Part shown: one piece after another, positions 13,567 through 20,766 of the stretch
Numbering within the stretch: the stretch's first letter is position 1
Layout of the letters: every line of letters starts with the position of its first letter
The notes under the pieces: model-generated
The model's database searches: none
Told to the model about the DNA's origin: nothing
Seen by the model: only the letters and a program-made list of their open reading frames with translations
Translations under genes and position numbers: made by a program
Origin: Dehalococcoidia bacterium
GTDB taxonomy: Bacteria > Chloroflexota > Dehalococcoidia > JACVQG01 > JAHKAY01
DNA length: 20,766 bases
NCBI GenBank assembly: GCA_030740315.1
Contig: JASLXN010000007.1
Coordinates: 1 to 20,766, forward strand
Reading direction: 5' to 3'

Positions 13567-14799
13567 CTACTTGGGGCGGCGAATGCCGGGGGTGGAAAAC
13601 AGGACACCCCCCATGAGCAGGACGGCCAGGCCCCCGAAGACCATCACAGTGAAGGGTGCCCCGTACCGCTCGGTGAGGGCACCGGAAACCAGGTTCCCCA
13701 CCAGTAGGGTGGTCACTGCCAGCCCCCTCATCCCCATCACCCTGCCCCGCATTTCATCGGAGACGGAGGTCATCAGGAGGGTAGCCGTGGATACCATGGC
13801 GACATCCTGGAAAATCCCCCCGATGAACAGGATGCCCAGGGACAGCGGAAACCACTGGGAGAAGGAAAATACCACCAGCATCACAGGCCACATGATGTAG
13901 CCGATAATGAGCAGCCATCCCTGTCGCCGGGAGTGTCGCAGGGAGGCCAGGCCCAGGTTGCTTACCAGAGCACCGGCGGCTACGGCGGCAGTCAAGAACC
14001 CCAGCCCTACGGCCCCCACGGCCAGCACATCCCGGGCAAACATCGGCATCAGGGCGTGGGTGAGTGGAAAACCCAGCAGATTGGCCAGGGCGGCCAGCAT
14101 CAGTAGCGCCCTGATGCGGGGCTCCCGCAGGAAATAGGCGAAGCCTTTGCGTAGCCCCTGCCATATTGGCTCCGCCTCACGGGCGTATGTGGTCCCCGCA
14201 CGGCACAGCGCCAGCAGCACCGCCAGATTGGCCAGGTACATACCGGCTACCAGCCCGTAGGCCCCGGAGTACCCCACCAGCAGCACAAAAGAGCCCCCCA
14301 GGACCGGCCCAACTACGGCGGTGAGGTTCTGGGCGGCACGGTTCAACGCCATACCGTTAAGCAGGTCCTGGCTTCCCACAATGTCCCCCACCAGGGCGTT
14401 ACGGGAAGGATAATCGAAAGCGTATGTGGTGCCAAGGGCCAGGATGGCCACAAAAAGATGCCACACCTGCAGCCATCCCAACACCATCAAGGCCAGCAGA
14501 ACCAGCGCCGTGAGCGAGTTTACAGTCTGAGCGGCAAACATCAGCCGGCGGCGCTCCATACGGTCCGAGATAGCGCCCCCCAGCGGTCCCAGGCCCCAGC
14601 CCACAAAACGGAAGGAGGCGGCCAACCCCACCAGGAAGGGTGAGTTGGTCAGCTCCAGCACCAGCCACCCTAACACCACCACCTCCGTCCAGCGGGCAGC
14701 ATAGAGCAGAAAGGTAGATAGCGTGAGCAGGCGGAAGTCCCGGTGTTTCAACACCCTAAGGCTGTGGAGCACCGAGCTATTGTAGCACACCATTGCCAT
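13567..14799 (-). CDS. MFS transporter, EntS-like exporter family (MFS_3)
   Basis: This 410-residue transporter has about 12 membrane spans. The beginning LRVLKHRDFRLLTLSTFLLYAARWTEVV and the loop GGAISDRMERRRLMF are typical of the enterobactin-exporter-like MFS_3 group. VSDEMRGRVMGMRGL in the central or late loop is a family signature too. The substrate is unknown; a metabolite or drug exporter is likely. The start is taken as ATG 14799, but ATG 14793 or GTG 14772 are possible and none has a clear ribosome site. The gene is divergent from the oadG-oadB operon with a short shared region. Confidence 0.88.
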   Translation of the reverse strand: MAMVCYNSSVLHSLRVLKHRDFRLLTLSTFLLYAARWTEVVVLGWLVLELTNSPFLVGLAASFRFVGWGLGPLGGAISDRMERRRLMFAAQTVNSLTALVLLALMVLGWLQVWHLFVAILALGTTYAFDYPSRNALVGDIVGSQDLLNGMALNRAAQNLTAVVGPVLGGSFVLLVGYSGAYGLVAGMYLANLAVLLALCRAGTTYAREAEPIWQGLRKGFAYFLREPRIRALLMLAALANLLGFPLTHALMPMFARDVLAVGAVGLGFLTAAVAAGALVSNLGLASLRHSRRQGWLLIIGYIMWPVMLVVFSFSQWFPLSLGILFIGGIFQDVAMVSTATLLMTSVSDEMRGRVMGMRGLAVTTLLVGNLVSGALTERYGAPFTVMVFGGLAVLLMGGVLFSTPGIRRPK

Positions 14800-14816
14800 C
14801 GCCCGGCTGGGTTGCG

Positions 14817-14845
14817 TTGACAGCCAGTAAAGGGAGGCTTAGAAT
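14817..14845 (+). promoter_or_regulatory. near-consensus promoter of the sodium pump/transport operon
   Basis: TTGACA (14817-14822, 6/6), a 17-nt spacer and TAGAAT (14840-14845, 5/6). Transcription would start near 14851, about 70 nt before ATG 14922. The ATG at 14862 would leave only about 11 nt and has no ribosome site. Confidence 0.75.
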
Positions 14846-14921
14846 TACAATCTTGGATATCATGGATTTGTCAGCAGGTACTTTTGCAGCTTTATTCCAA
14901 CTGCCCGTTGTAAGTGAGGAC

Positions 14922-15044
14922 ATGAGCCAGGGCCTGTTTGTAACCTGGGCGGGGATGGCCGTCGTTTTCTCCGTTCTCATTGTGCTTATTCTGTTCATGA
15001 TGGTATTGGGTCGTGTTTTCAAGCCGAAGCCGGAAGAGGAGTAG
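14922..15044 (+). CDS. sodium-pump decarboxylase gamma subunit, small
   Basis: This small membrane protein (40 residues from ATG 14922) has one span (AGMAVVFSVLIVLILFMMVLG) and a short charged tail (KPKPEEE). It matches the OadG pattern (SQGL-x-VT-x-x-GM-x-VVF). OadG anchors the alpha and beta subunits of Na+-translocating decarboxylases. The frame is open back to TTG 14793 and an ATG exists at 14862. I prefer 14922 because the promoter transcript start and the family beginning agree, although its ribosome site (GAGG two bases upstream) is tight. The ordinary OadG length is about 80 residues, so this is a minimal form or the start is upstream. It lies 5 nt before oadB. Confidence 0.72.
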   Translation: MSQGLFVTWAGMAVVFSVLIVLILFMMVLGRVFKPKPEEE

Positions 15045-15049
15045 CACCA

Positions 15050-16168
15050 GTGCTCTGGGAGGAAGTCCTTAGCGGGCTGGCCAACTTCACCACCGGGCAG
15101 GCGTTGATGATGCTCATCGGCGGCGTCCTTATCTATCTGGCCATAAATAAGGGGATGGAGCCGGTGCTGCTGCTGCCCATCGGCCTCGGAATTATCCTGG
15201 CCAACATACCACTCAGCGGCGTGCACGATGAGGGTGACGGCATATTCTGGCTGTTGAAAGAGGCAGGGCTGAGAACGGAGCTTTTCCCGTTGCTCATCTT
15301 TATCGGCATCGGGGCCATGATAGACTTTGGGGCCTTGCTGGAAAGGCCCCTTACGGTGTTGTTGGGAGCCGCCGCTCAGTTCGGCATATTTGGCACCATG
15401 CTGTTGGCCCTGGCCCTGGGGTTTCCTTTGAACGAGGCCGCTTCCATCGGCATCATCGGCTCTGCGGACGGCCCGACATCCATATATGTGGCCTCCATTC
15501 TGGCCCCTGACCTGCTCGGACCGGTGGCTGTGGCAGCTTACTCCTACATGGCGCTGGTGCCCATTATCCAGCCCCCCATTATGAAGCTCCTTACCACCAA
15601 TGCGGAAAGAAAGATAAGGATGAGCACCGGTGCTCGGTCCGTCTCCAAGACCACTAAAATCCTGTTCCCCCTGGCGGCGATAGTTGTCACCGGGCTGCTG
15701 GCCCCCAAGGCCACCCCCCTCATCGGCATGCTCATGTTCGGTAACCTGATGCGGGAGTCCGGCGTGGTTCCCCGCCTGGCCGGCACCGCTGAGAACGAGA
15801 TGGTAAACATCGTCACCATATTGCTGGGGATAACGGTAGGCTCCACCATGACCGCTACCACATTCCTGCGCCAGGATACTATCCTTATTTTCGTGATGGG
15901 CATCCTGGCTTTCTCCATAGGTACTGCGGCGGGAGTGGTGTTCGGCAAGGTTATGTGCCACCTCTCAGGAAGGCGGGTAAACCCCCTCATCGGTGCCGCC
16001 GGGATTTCCGCCTTCCCCATGTCGGCCCGGGTTGTACAGAAGGTGGGGCTTCAGGCTGACCCCCACAACCATCTGCTGATGCATGCCGTGGGGGCCAATA
16101 CGGCGGGCCAAGTGGCCTCGGCGGTGGCTGGTGGAGCCCTGCTGACCCTTGTTCTCGGCGTCCTCTAA
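15050..16168 (+). CDS. Na+-translocating decarboxylase beta subunit (OadB/GcdB/MmdB type)
   Basis: The product is the integral membrane subunit that decarboxylates carboxybiotin and exports Na+. The 372-residue protein has the hallmark IIGSADGPTSIYVASI with Asp140, equivalent to the functional Asp in OadB of Klebsiella. The C-terminal VGANTAGQVASAVAGGALL corresponds to the second ion-site helix. LLPIGLGIILANIPL and FIGIGAMIDFGALL are also family-typical. The start is GTG 15050 with GAGGAG eight bases upstream. The alpha (carboxyltransferase) and biotin-carrier subunits are not in the window, so which acid is decarboxylated is unknown. The stop is directly followed by the next gene's ATG. Confidence 0.93.
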   Translation: MLWEEVLSGLANFTTGQALMMLIGGVLIYLAINKGMEPVLLLPIGLGIILANIPLSGVHDEGDGIFWLLKEAGLRTELFPLLIFIGIGAMIDFGALLERPLTVLLGAAAQFGIFGTMLLALALGFPLNEAASIGIIGSADGPTSIYVASILAPDLLGPVAVAAYSYMALVPIIQPPIMKLLTTNAERKIRMSTGARSVSKTTKILFPLAAIVVTGLLAPKATPLIGMLMFGNLMRESGVVPRLAGTAENEMVNIVTILLGITVGSTMTATTFLRQDTILIFVMGILAFSIGTAAGVVFGKVMCHLSGRRVNPLIGAAGISAFPMSARVVQKVGLQADPHNHLLMHAVGANTAGQVASAVAGGALLTLVLGVL

Positions 16169-17431
16169 ATGGAACTGAACCAGTTTGCGGCTATAGCCAT
16201 CTTTGTGGCGATGTTCGCCGTCATTGTGGGTGGCTGGGTAAACCGCACTTGGGTGGCCTTGGCCGCTGGCCTGCTCACCGCCGTCATAGTGCTGCGCAGC
16301 CCGATAACCACCTTCAACACCGTAAACTGGGAGACCATCATATTCCTGTGGGGTATGATGGTGATGGTGGCCGGCCTGGGCCTCAGCGGGTTTTTCCGCT
16401 GGCTGTGCCTGTATGTGGCCCGTCTGGCCCGCTACAATACCACCGCCATATTCATCTCCTTCATGTTCCTCTCCGGGTTCTTGGCCATGTTCATAGATAG
16501 TATTACCGTGCTGCTGTTCATGGCCGCAGTGGTGATAGAGCTTTCCTATCTGCTGGGCTTCAAGCCTATTCCCTTCATCATCGCCCTTATCTTCGCTGCC
16601 AATTCCGGTGGGGCGGCCACCATGTCTGGCGACCCCCCCAATGTCATAATCGGCACCGCCTTCGGCTACAGTTTCATGGACTTCGCCACCAACACCGGGC
16701 CTATCGCCTGGGCGGGGTTGGTAGTAGGCGCGGGCCTGCTGTACCTCACCCAGCGCCGCATGCTGGTGGCTGCCGCTCCCAAGGCGGATTACCCGGAGCC
16801 TGCCAATGCCATCGCTGACCGCCCCCTCTTCTTCAAGGGTATCGCGATATTCGCCATAATCATCGCTTTCCTGATCAGCCATCACGCTCTGGGGCAGCCC
16901 ATTTATGTAGTAGGCATCACCGCAGCGTTGCTTACCTGCATGGCCACCTGGCGGCGGCTGCGCGAGGTATTCAGCGATGTGGACTGGCGCACGCTGCTCT
17001 TCTTCTTGGGCCTTTTCGTAGTGGTAGGGGGACTGGAGGAGACGCATGTGCTGCAGGCGGTGGCGGATTTCATAGGGGCCGCCACTGGGGGCCAGATAGC
17101 CCTGGCCATAGCCTTCATCCTGTGGGCATCGGCATTTGCCTCTGCCATCGTGGATAACATCCCCTTCGCTGCCGCCATGGTGCCGATTATCCGTACAATG
17201 TCCGCTACAACCGGTATGGATCAGGAGACTCTGAGTTGGACACTTGCGCTGGGCGCCGATGTGGGAGGTAACGCCACGCCCATAGGCGCCTCGGCCAATG
17301 TGGTGGGGCTGGGGGTGGCGGAGCGGATGGGCTTCAAGGTCTCCTGGGGCCACTACTTCTTGCGAGCGGTGCCTGCCACCATCCTGGCCCTTATAGTTTT
17401 CCATCTGCTGCTGCTATGGAAGTATACCTAA
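16169..17431 (+). CDS. ion-transporter-superfamily permease (ArsB/NhaD/SLC13-like)
   Basis: This 420-residue membrane protein has about 11-12 spans and two inverted halves, each with a reentrant signature: NSGGAATMSGDPPNVIIGTA in the first half and GADVGGNATPIGASANVVG in the second. These mark the ion-transporter superfamily (ArsB, NhaD, CitM and P-protein relatives). WETIIFLWGMMVMV and DWRTLLFFLGLFVVVGG are repeated half-signatures. Substrate may be Na+/H+, a dicarboxylate or an oxyanion; sequence alone does not decide. The ATG follows the oadB stop with no gap, so the two are tightly coupled. Neighbouring Na+-pump subunits make Na+-linked transport plausible. Confidence 0.9.
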   Translation: MELNQFAAIAIFVAMFAVIVGGWVNRTWVALAAGLLTAVIVLRSPITTFNTVNWETIIFLWGMMVMVAGLGLSGFFRWLCLYVARLARYNTTAIFISFMFLSGFLAMFIDSITVLLFMAAVVIELSYLLGFKPIPFIIALIFAANSGGAATMSGDPPNVIIGTAFGYSFMDFATNTGPIAWAGLVVGAGLLYLTQRRMLVAAAPKADYPEPANAIADRPLFFKGIAIFAIIIAFLISHHALGQPIYVVGITAALLTCMATWRRLREVFSDVDWRTLLFFLGLFVVVGGLEETHVLQAVADFIGAATGGQIALAIAFILWASAFASAIVDNIPFAAAMVPIIRTMSATTGMDQETLSWTLALGADVGGNATPIGASANVVGLGVAERMGFKVSWGHYFLRAVPATILALIVFHLLLLWKYT

Positions 17432-17433
17432 AT

Positions 17434-20097
17434 ATGGACTATGCCTGGCACACCCTGACGGTTGAAGAGGGTCTCAGCCGGCTGGATACCCAACTCCAAG
17501 GGCTTACCACCATTGAGGCACAGGAGAGACTCGCCCGCTTGGGCCCAAACGCGCTACAGGCGAAGAAGCGGCAACCCCCCGTCATTCTTTTCCTGGAGCA
17601 GTTCAAGAGCTTCCTTATCATAATACTCCTCTTCGCCGTGGTTGCCTCGGCCATCCTGGGGAATACCCTGGAGGCGGCCCTTATCCTTGTCATCGTTGTC
17701 TTTGCCGCCGGGCTGGGCTTCGCCCAGGAGTACCGGGCTGAGCGGGCGATAGAGGCCCTGGCCCGCATGGCGGCCCCTTCCGCAACGGTTATTCGGGACG
17801 GCAAGGAACAGGAGATAGACGCCCAGAAGCTGGTGCCGGGGGATGTGTTGGTGCTTCTCACCGGGGACCGGGTTCCCGCAGACCTGCGCCTGATGGAGGC
17901 GGCAAACCTCAGGGCTGATGAGGCATCGCTGACTGGGGAATCGGTGCCCGTGGGGAAGGCGGTTACCGCTCTGTCATCCGGGGACCACCCGGTGGCGGAG
18001 CGCAACAACATGGCTTTCATGGGCACATCGGTGGTATACGGGCGGGGACGAGGTGTGGTGGTCGCTACCGGGATGCAAACCCATTTCGGCCAGATAGCCG
18101 GCATGCTCCAGACCGTGGAGACGCGCCAGACACCGCTGCAACAGAGCCTGGACCGGCTGGGGCGGTGGATAGGCGTAGCGGCGTTCAGCATCGTCGGCGT
18201 TGTATTCGGACTGGGCCTTATGCGAGGCGAGGATGTGCTGGAGATGTTCATCTGGGCGGTGAGCCTGGCCGTAGCGGCTGTGCCGGAGGCCCTGCCGGCG
18301 GTGGTCACTATCTCCCTTGCCCTGGGCGTGCAGCGAATGGTCAAGCGCCATGCCCTGGTGCGCCGGCTGTCGGCGGTCGAGACGCTGGGCTCCACCACCA
18401 TTATCTGCTCCGATAAAACGGGCACCCTAACCCAGGACCAGATGACAGTGCGCCAGCTATATTTTAACGGTGCAACAGCAGAGGTCACCGGGACCGGGTA
18501 CGAGCCACAGGGCCAGTTCCTCCGGGAGGGGCAGCCCGTTTCCGCGGGCGACGCTCACCTGGGCATGCTGCTCCGTATCGGTGCCCTGTGCAACGACAGC
18601 TCTCTGAGACAGGACAACGACTCCTGGACCGTCAGAGGCGACCCCACCGAGGGCGCTCTGGTGGTGGTGGCGGCCAAGTACGGCGTTGACCCTGAAGCCC
18701 TGCGAGATGAGTGGGTACGAACGGACGAGGTCCCCTTCTCCTCGGAAAGCAGGCGCATGACGACAGTCCACGCCTCCCCTGAGGGGCGTATTGCTATGTC
18801 CAAGGGGGCCACAGAGGTCATACTGGATGCCTGTTTCCATATTTACGAGGATGGGGAGGTGAGGCCCCTGGAGACCGCCGGGCAAGAAGCCATCCTCAGC
18901 GTCAACCAGGACATGGCCCGCAACGCCCTGAGGGTGCTGGCCCTGGCCTACAAGCCCTTGAACGGGGATGAGCGGGTGGGGGAGGGCCTGGTCTTTGCGG
19001 GCCTGGTGGGAATGATGGACCCGCCTCGGCAAGAGGCGAAGGCCGCAATCGCCCAGTGCGATACTGCCGGTATCAAGTCGGTAATGATAACCGGCGACCA
19101 TCAGCTTACCGCCTCCGCCATCGCCCGGGAGCTGGGGCTTCTCAAGAACGGTGCGGTCCTGAGCGGCAACGAGATAGAGAGGATGACCGACGAGGAGTTG
19201 ATAGAGGCGGTGCAGCGGACGGAGGTCTACGCCCGGGTGTCCCCGGCCCACAAGTTCCGCATCGTAAGCGCCCTCACCCAGCAGGGACATTTGGTCGCCA
19301 TGACGGGGGACGGCGTAAACGATGCTCCCGCCTTGAAAAAAGCGGATATAGGCGTGGCCATGGGCATTACCGGTACCGATGTATCTAAAGAAGCCTCCGA
19401 AATGATTCTCACCGATGACAACTTTGCCTCCATCGTCGCCGCAGTGGAGGAGGGAAGGACCATCTTCGCGAACATCCGCAAGTTCCTCATGTACATGTTC
19501 TCCACCAATTTGGGGGAGCTGCTATTGGTGCTGGTGGCGGTGCTGCTAAACTTCCCCCTGCCCCTCACCGCCATCCAGCTCCTGTTTATCAACCTGGTCA
19601 CCGACGGCCTGCCCGCCCTGGCCCTGGCTGTGGACCCCTCTGACCCGGATATAATGCAGCGCCCCCCCCGTGATGCCAGGAAACCGGTGCTGGAACCGCC
19701 CGATCTGGCCCTGGTGGCTCTGGGCGGGGCCTGGTCAGGATTGGTCAACCTGTATCTCTTCATCGGGGCGCTAAATGGGGGCAGGGGCCTGTTAGAGGCC
19801 CAGGCCCTGACCTTTCTGTGCTTGGTCCTCATTCAGTATTTCAAGGCGTTCAACTTCCGCTCTGACCGTCTCTCCATCCTGAGGATAGGCCCTTTTGCCA
19901 ACCGCTGGCTGGTGCGGGCGGTGCTTCTCAACAGCCTGCTCATGCTGCCAGTGGTGTATATACCCTTCCTGCAAGGCCCTTTCCACACCTTCTCCCTGGG
20001 GCTGATGGACTGGGCACTGGTGATGGGGCTGGCCTTCACCGTGGTGCCAGTGTTGGAAGCGGGCAAATGGCTTCGCCGCCGCTCCGCCGGCCCCTGA
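17434..20097 (+). CDS. Ca2+-type P-ATPase (P2A/SERCA-like cation pump)
   Basis: This 887-residue cation pump carries an N-terminal cation-ATPase segment (WHTLTVEEGLSRLDT), TGES (167-170) in the actuator domain, the phosphorylation site DKTGTLT (Asp327), KGATEVIL nucleotide binding, and TGDGVNDAPALKKADIG. Residues equivalent to the SERCA calcium ligands are present: VPEALPAVV in M4 (Glu), NLGE in M5, and NLVTDGLPALAL in M6 (Asn, Thr, Asp). This supports Ca2+ (or Mn2+) export, not Na+/K+. I prefer ATG 17434, directly after the permease stop, because the family begins near WHxL. ATG 17416, overlapping the permease by 16 nt, is also possible. It is the last gene of the operon. Confidence 0.93.
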   Translation: MDYAWHTLTVEEGLSRLDTQLQGLTTIEAQERLARLGPNALQAKKRQPPVILFLEQFKSFLIIILLFAVVASAILGNTLEAALILVIVVFAAGLGFAQEYRAERAIEALARMAAPSATVIRDGKEQEIDAQKLVPGDVLVLLTGDRVPADLRLMEAANLRADEASLTGESVPVGKAVTALSSGDHPVAERNNMAFMGTSVVYGRGRGVVVATGMQTHFGQIAGMLQTVETRQTPLQQSLDRLGRWIGVAAFSIVGVVFGLGLMRGEDVLEMFIWAVSLAVAAVPEALPAVVTISLALGVQRMVKRHALVRRLSAVETLGSTTIICSDKTGTLTQDQMTVRQLYFNGATAEVTGTGYEPQGQFLREGQPVSAGDAHLGMLLRIGALCNDSSLRQDNDSWTVRGDPTEGALVVVAAKYGVDPEALRDEWVRTDEVPFSSESRRMTTVHASPEGRIAMSKGATEVILDACFHIYEDGEVRPLETAGQEAILSVNQDMARNALRVLALAYKPLNGDERVGEGLVFAGLVGMMDPPRQEAKAAIAQCDTAGIKSVMITGDHQLTASAIARELGLLKNGAVLSGNEIERMTDEELIEAVQRTEVYARVSPAHKFRIVSALTQQGHLVAMTGDGVNDAPALKKADIGVAMGITGTDVSKEASEMILTDDNFASIVAAVEEGRTIFANIRKFLMYMFSTNLGELLLVLVAVLLNFPLPLTAIQLLFINLVTDGLPALALAVDPSDPDIMQRPPRDARKPVLEPPDLALVALGGAWSGLVNLYLFIGALNGGRGLLEAQALTFLCLVLIQYFKAFNFRSDRLSILRIGPFANRWLVRAVLLNSLLMLPVVYIPFLQGPFHTFSLGLMDWALVMGLAFTVVPVLEAGKWLRRRSAGP

Positions 20098-20143
20098 ACC
20101 GGCTTCTTGCCAAAGGCCGTGGGTAAGGTTATGATGTTCGTAA

Positions 20144-20220
20144 GCCCCCGTAGCTCAGCCTGGATAGAGCACCGGCCTCCGGAGTCGGGTGCGTGGGTTC
20201 GAATCCCGCCGGGGGTACCA
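20144..20220 (+). tRNA. tRNA-Arg (anticodon CCG)
   Basis: A full cloverleaf is visible: acceptor GCCCCCG/CGGGGGT (first pair G-T), D arm GCTC/GAGC, anticodon stem CCGGC/GTCGG with loop CTCCGGA (anticodon CCG at 20179-20181), T arm GTGGG/CCCGC with TTCGAAT, and encoded CCA at 20218-20220. It reads CGG codons. One nucleotide separates it from the next tRNA. Confidence 0.95.
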
Positions 20221-20221
20221 C

Positions 20222-20293
20222 CGGGGTGTGGCGCAGTGGCAGCGCGCATGGTTTGGGACCATGAGGCCGGCGGTTCAAATCCGCCCACCCCGA
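20222..20293 (+). tRNA. tRNA-Pro (anticodon TGG)
   Basis: The cloverleaf has acceptor CGGGGTG/CACCCCG, a short D arm GCGC/GCGC, anticodon stem CATGG/CCATG with loop TTTGGGA (anticodon TGG at 20254-20256), a T arm GGCGG/CCGCC and discriminator A. The 3' CCA is not encoded (CTT follows), unlike the tRNA-Arg beside it. Confidence 0.93.
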
Positions 20294-20381
20294 CTTCATT
20301 TTCAGTTGCGAGGTATCAGGACTTGTTACTCCCTTCTGAGGCCAGATGGGGCTGGCTGGAGGAACCCAATGGGTGAGACGA

Positions 20382-20766
20382 ATGAGTACCTGTGCTGAGG
20401 TCATCGCCAGAACGCTGAAAGAAGCCGGTATCGGGAGCGTCTTTGGCCTTCCAGGTGGGGAGGTGCTTACCCTGATCGAAGCCCTTCGCCAGGAGGATAT
20501 CTCTTTTGTCTTGACCCGTCACGAGGCTACGGCGGCTTTCATGGCCGATGTAACCGGTCAGATTACTGGGCGTCCCGGGGTTTGCCTTTCCACCCTCGGC
20601 CCGGGAGCCACCAACCTCCTTTCTGGTGTGGCCAATGCCTATCTGGACCGGTCGCCGCTTCTGGCGATTACGGGGCAGATGTCCACTGAGGCGCTTCCTT
20701 TTTGCAGTCACCAGCGAATAGATTTGCCGGCGCTCTTTCAACCCGTGACTAAGGCGGGCATTGTTA
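20382..20766 (+). CDS. thiamine-diphosphate-dependent enzyme, acetolactate synthase-like (5' part)
   Basis: The first 128 residues of a ThDP enzyme are present; the rest lies beyond the window. The PYR domain shows GLPGGEVLTLIEAL, TRHEATAAFMADV with the cofactor-activating Glu, and LSTLGPGATNLLSGVANAY. The stretch around residues 112-128 (CSHQRIDLPALFQPVTKAG) fits the acetolactate synthase/sulfoacetaldehyde acetyltransferase branch. The start is ATG 20382 with GGTGAG four bases upstream; an ATG at 20369 stops after nine codons. The substrate cannot be decided without the C-terminal domain. I see no clear promoter or terminator in the 88 nt between tRNA-Pro and this gene. Confidence 0.88.
   Translation, partial: MSTCAEVIARTLKEAGIGSVFGLPGGEVLTLIEALRQEDISFVLTRHEATAAFMADVTGQITGRPGVCLSTLGPGATNLLSGVANAYLDRSPLLAITGQMSTEALPFCSHQRIDLPALFQPVTKAGIV

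Noticed and set aside
14777..17404. Long minus-strand open frames (14777-15961 and 15965-17404) opposite oadB and the permease
   Set aside because: They mirror strongly conserved membrane-protein genes. Their translations are His/Gly/Gln-rich without domains, as expected for the complement of GC-rich codons.
17439..19290. Minus-strand open frames opposite the P-ATPase
   Set aside because: The P-ATPase motifs are on the plus strand throughout. The opposite frames are Ser/Thr/Arg-rich shadows.
20222..20381. tRNA-Pro 3' end as a phage or island attachment site
   Set aside because: No integrase, no repeated tRNA end and no foreign-looking genes are visible in the window.
20107..20404. Short open frames on both strands across the tRNA genes
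   Set aside because: They are translations of tRNA sequence; the cloverleafs explain the region fully.

Overview
The window is about 20.8 kb of GC-rich bacterial DNA from an organism that appears anaerobic. It carries the early-cobalt-insertion (anaerobic) route to cobalamin, an Fe-S protein rich in cysteine, parts of a sodium-pumping decarboxylase, and acyl-CoA/hotdog enzymes of a kind common in anaerobic fatty-acid metabolism. The gene content and style resemble uncultured, sediment-type Dehalococcoidia (Chloroflexota). That placement is inference from gene content only. No rRNA or phylogenetic marker is present to prove it.

Layout. (1) Positions 1-2611, minus strand: a CoA-centred operon reading acyl-CoA dehydrogenase, coaE, Nudix CoA pyrophosphatase, then a DUF35 zinc-ribbon/OB protein cut by the window edge. 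A candidate promoter lies at 2648-2677. (2) Positions 2771-9782, minus strand: a cobalamin operon reading promoter, cobalamin riboswitch, intrinsic terminator, cbiX-cbiC fusion, cbtB, cbtA, cbiD, cbiE, cbiL, cbiF, cbiG, cbiH. Most junctions overlap. cbiT, cbiJ, cbiA and the late genes are not in the window. (3) Positions 9799-11169, plus strand: an MFS transporter whose promoter is back-to-back with the cobalamin promoter, with a perfect 5-bp inverted repeat between the two -35 boxes. (4) Positions 11166-13306, minus strand: two small hotdog (MaoC-type) proteins downstream of a winged-helix/multi-cluster ferredoxin-like protein. (5) Positions 13438-13539: a noncoding palindromic element followed by a second stem-loop. 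(6) Positions 13567-14799, minus strand: a second MFS exporter. (7) Positions 14817-20097, plus strand: an operon for ion transport reading oadG-like, oadB-like, an ion-transporter-superfamily permease and a Ca2+-type P-ATPase, behind a near-consensus promoter. (8) Positions 20144-20293: tRNA-Arg(CCG) and tRNA-Pro(TGG) in tandem. (9) Positions 20382-20766, plus strand: the start of a thiamine-diphosphate enzyme related to acetolactate synthase.

How it works together. The cobalamin block is a self-contained regulatory unit: cobalt import (CbtAB), cobalt insertion (CbiX domain), and ring methylation and contraction (CbiL, H, F, G, D, E) to CbiC. A coenzyme-sensing leader probably attenuates transcription of the whole unit. 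The right half suggests sodium/calcium energetics. The decarboxylase beta and gamma membrane subunits are present without the biotin-dependent alpha subunit, and they are co-transcribed with a permease and a cation ATPase.

Most worth a second look: the divergent promoter palindrome, the complementary loss of catalytic residues in the two hotdog proteins, the shortened CbiG with a 97-nt out-of-frame overlap into cbiH, the CbiX-CbiC fusion, the Asp in place of the usual catalytic Glu in the acyl-CoA dehydrogenase, and the palindromic element at 13438-13539. I did not find an obvious new defence system, CRISPR array or insertion sequence.
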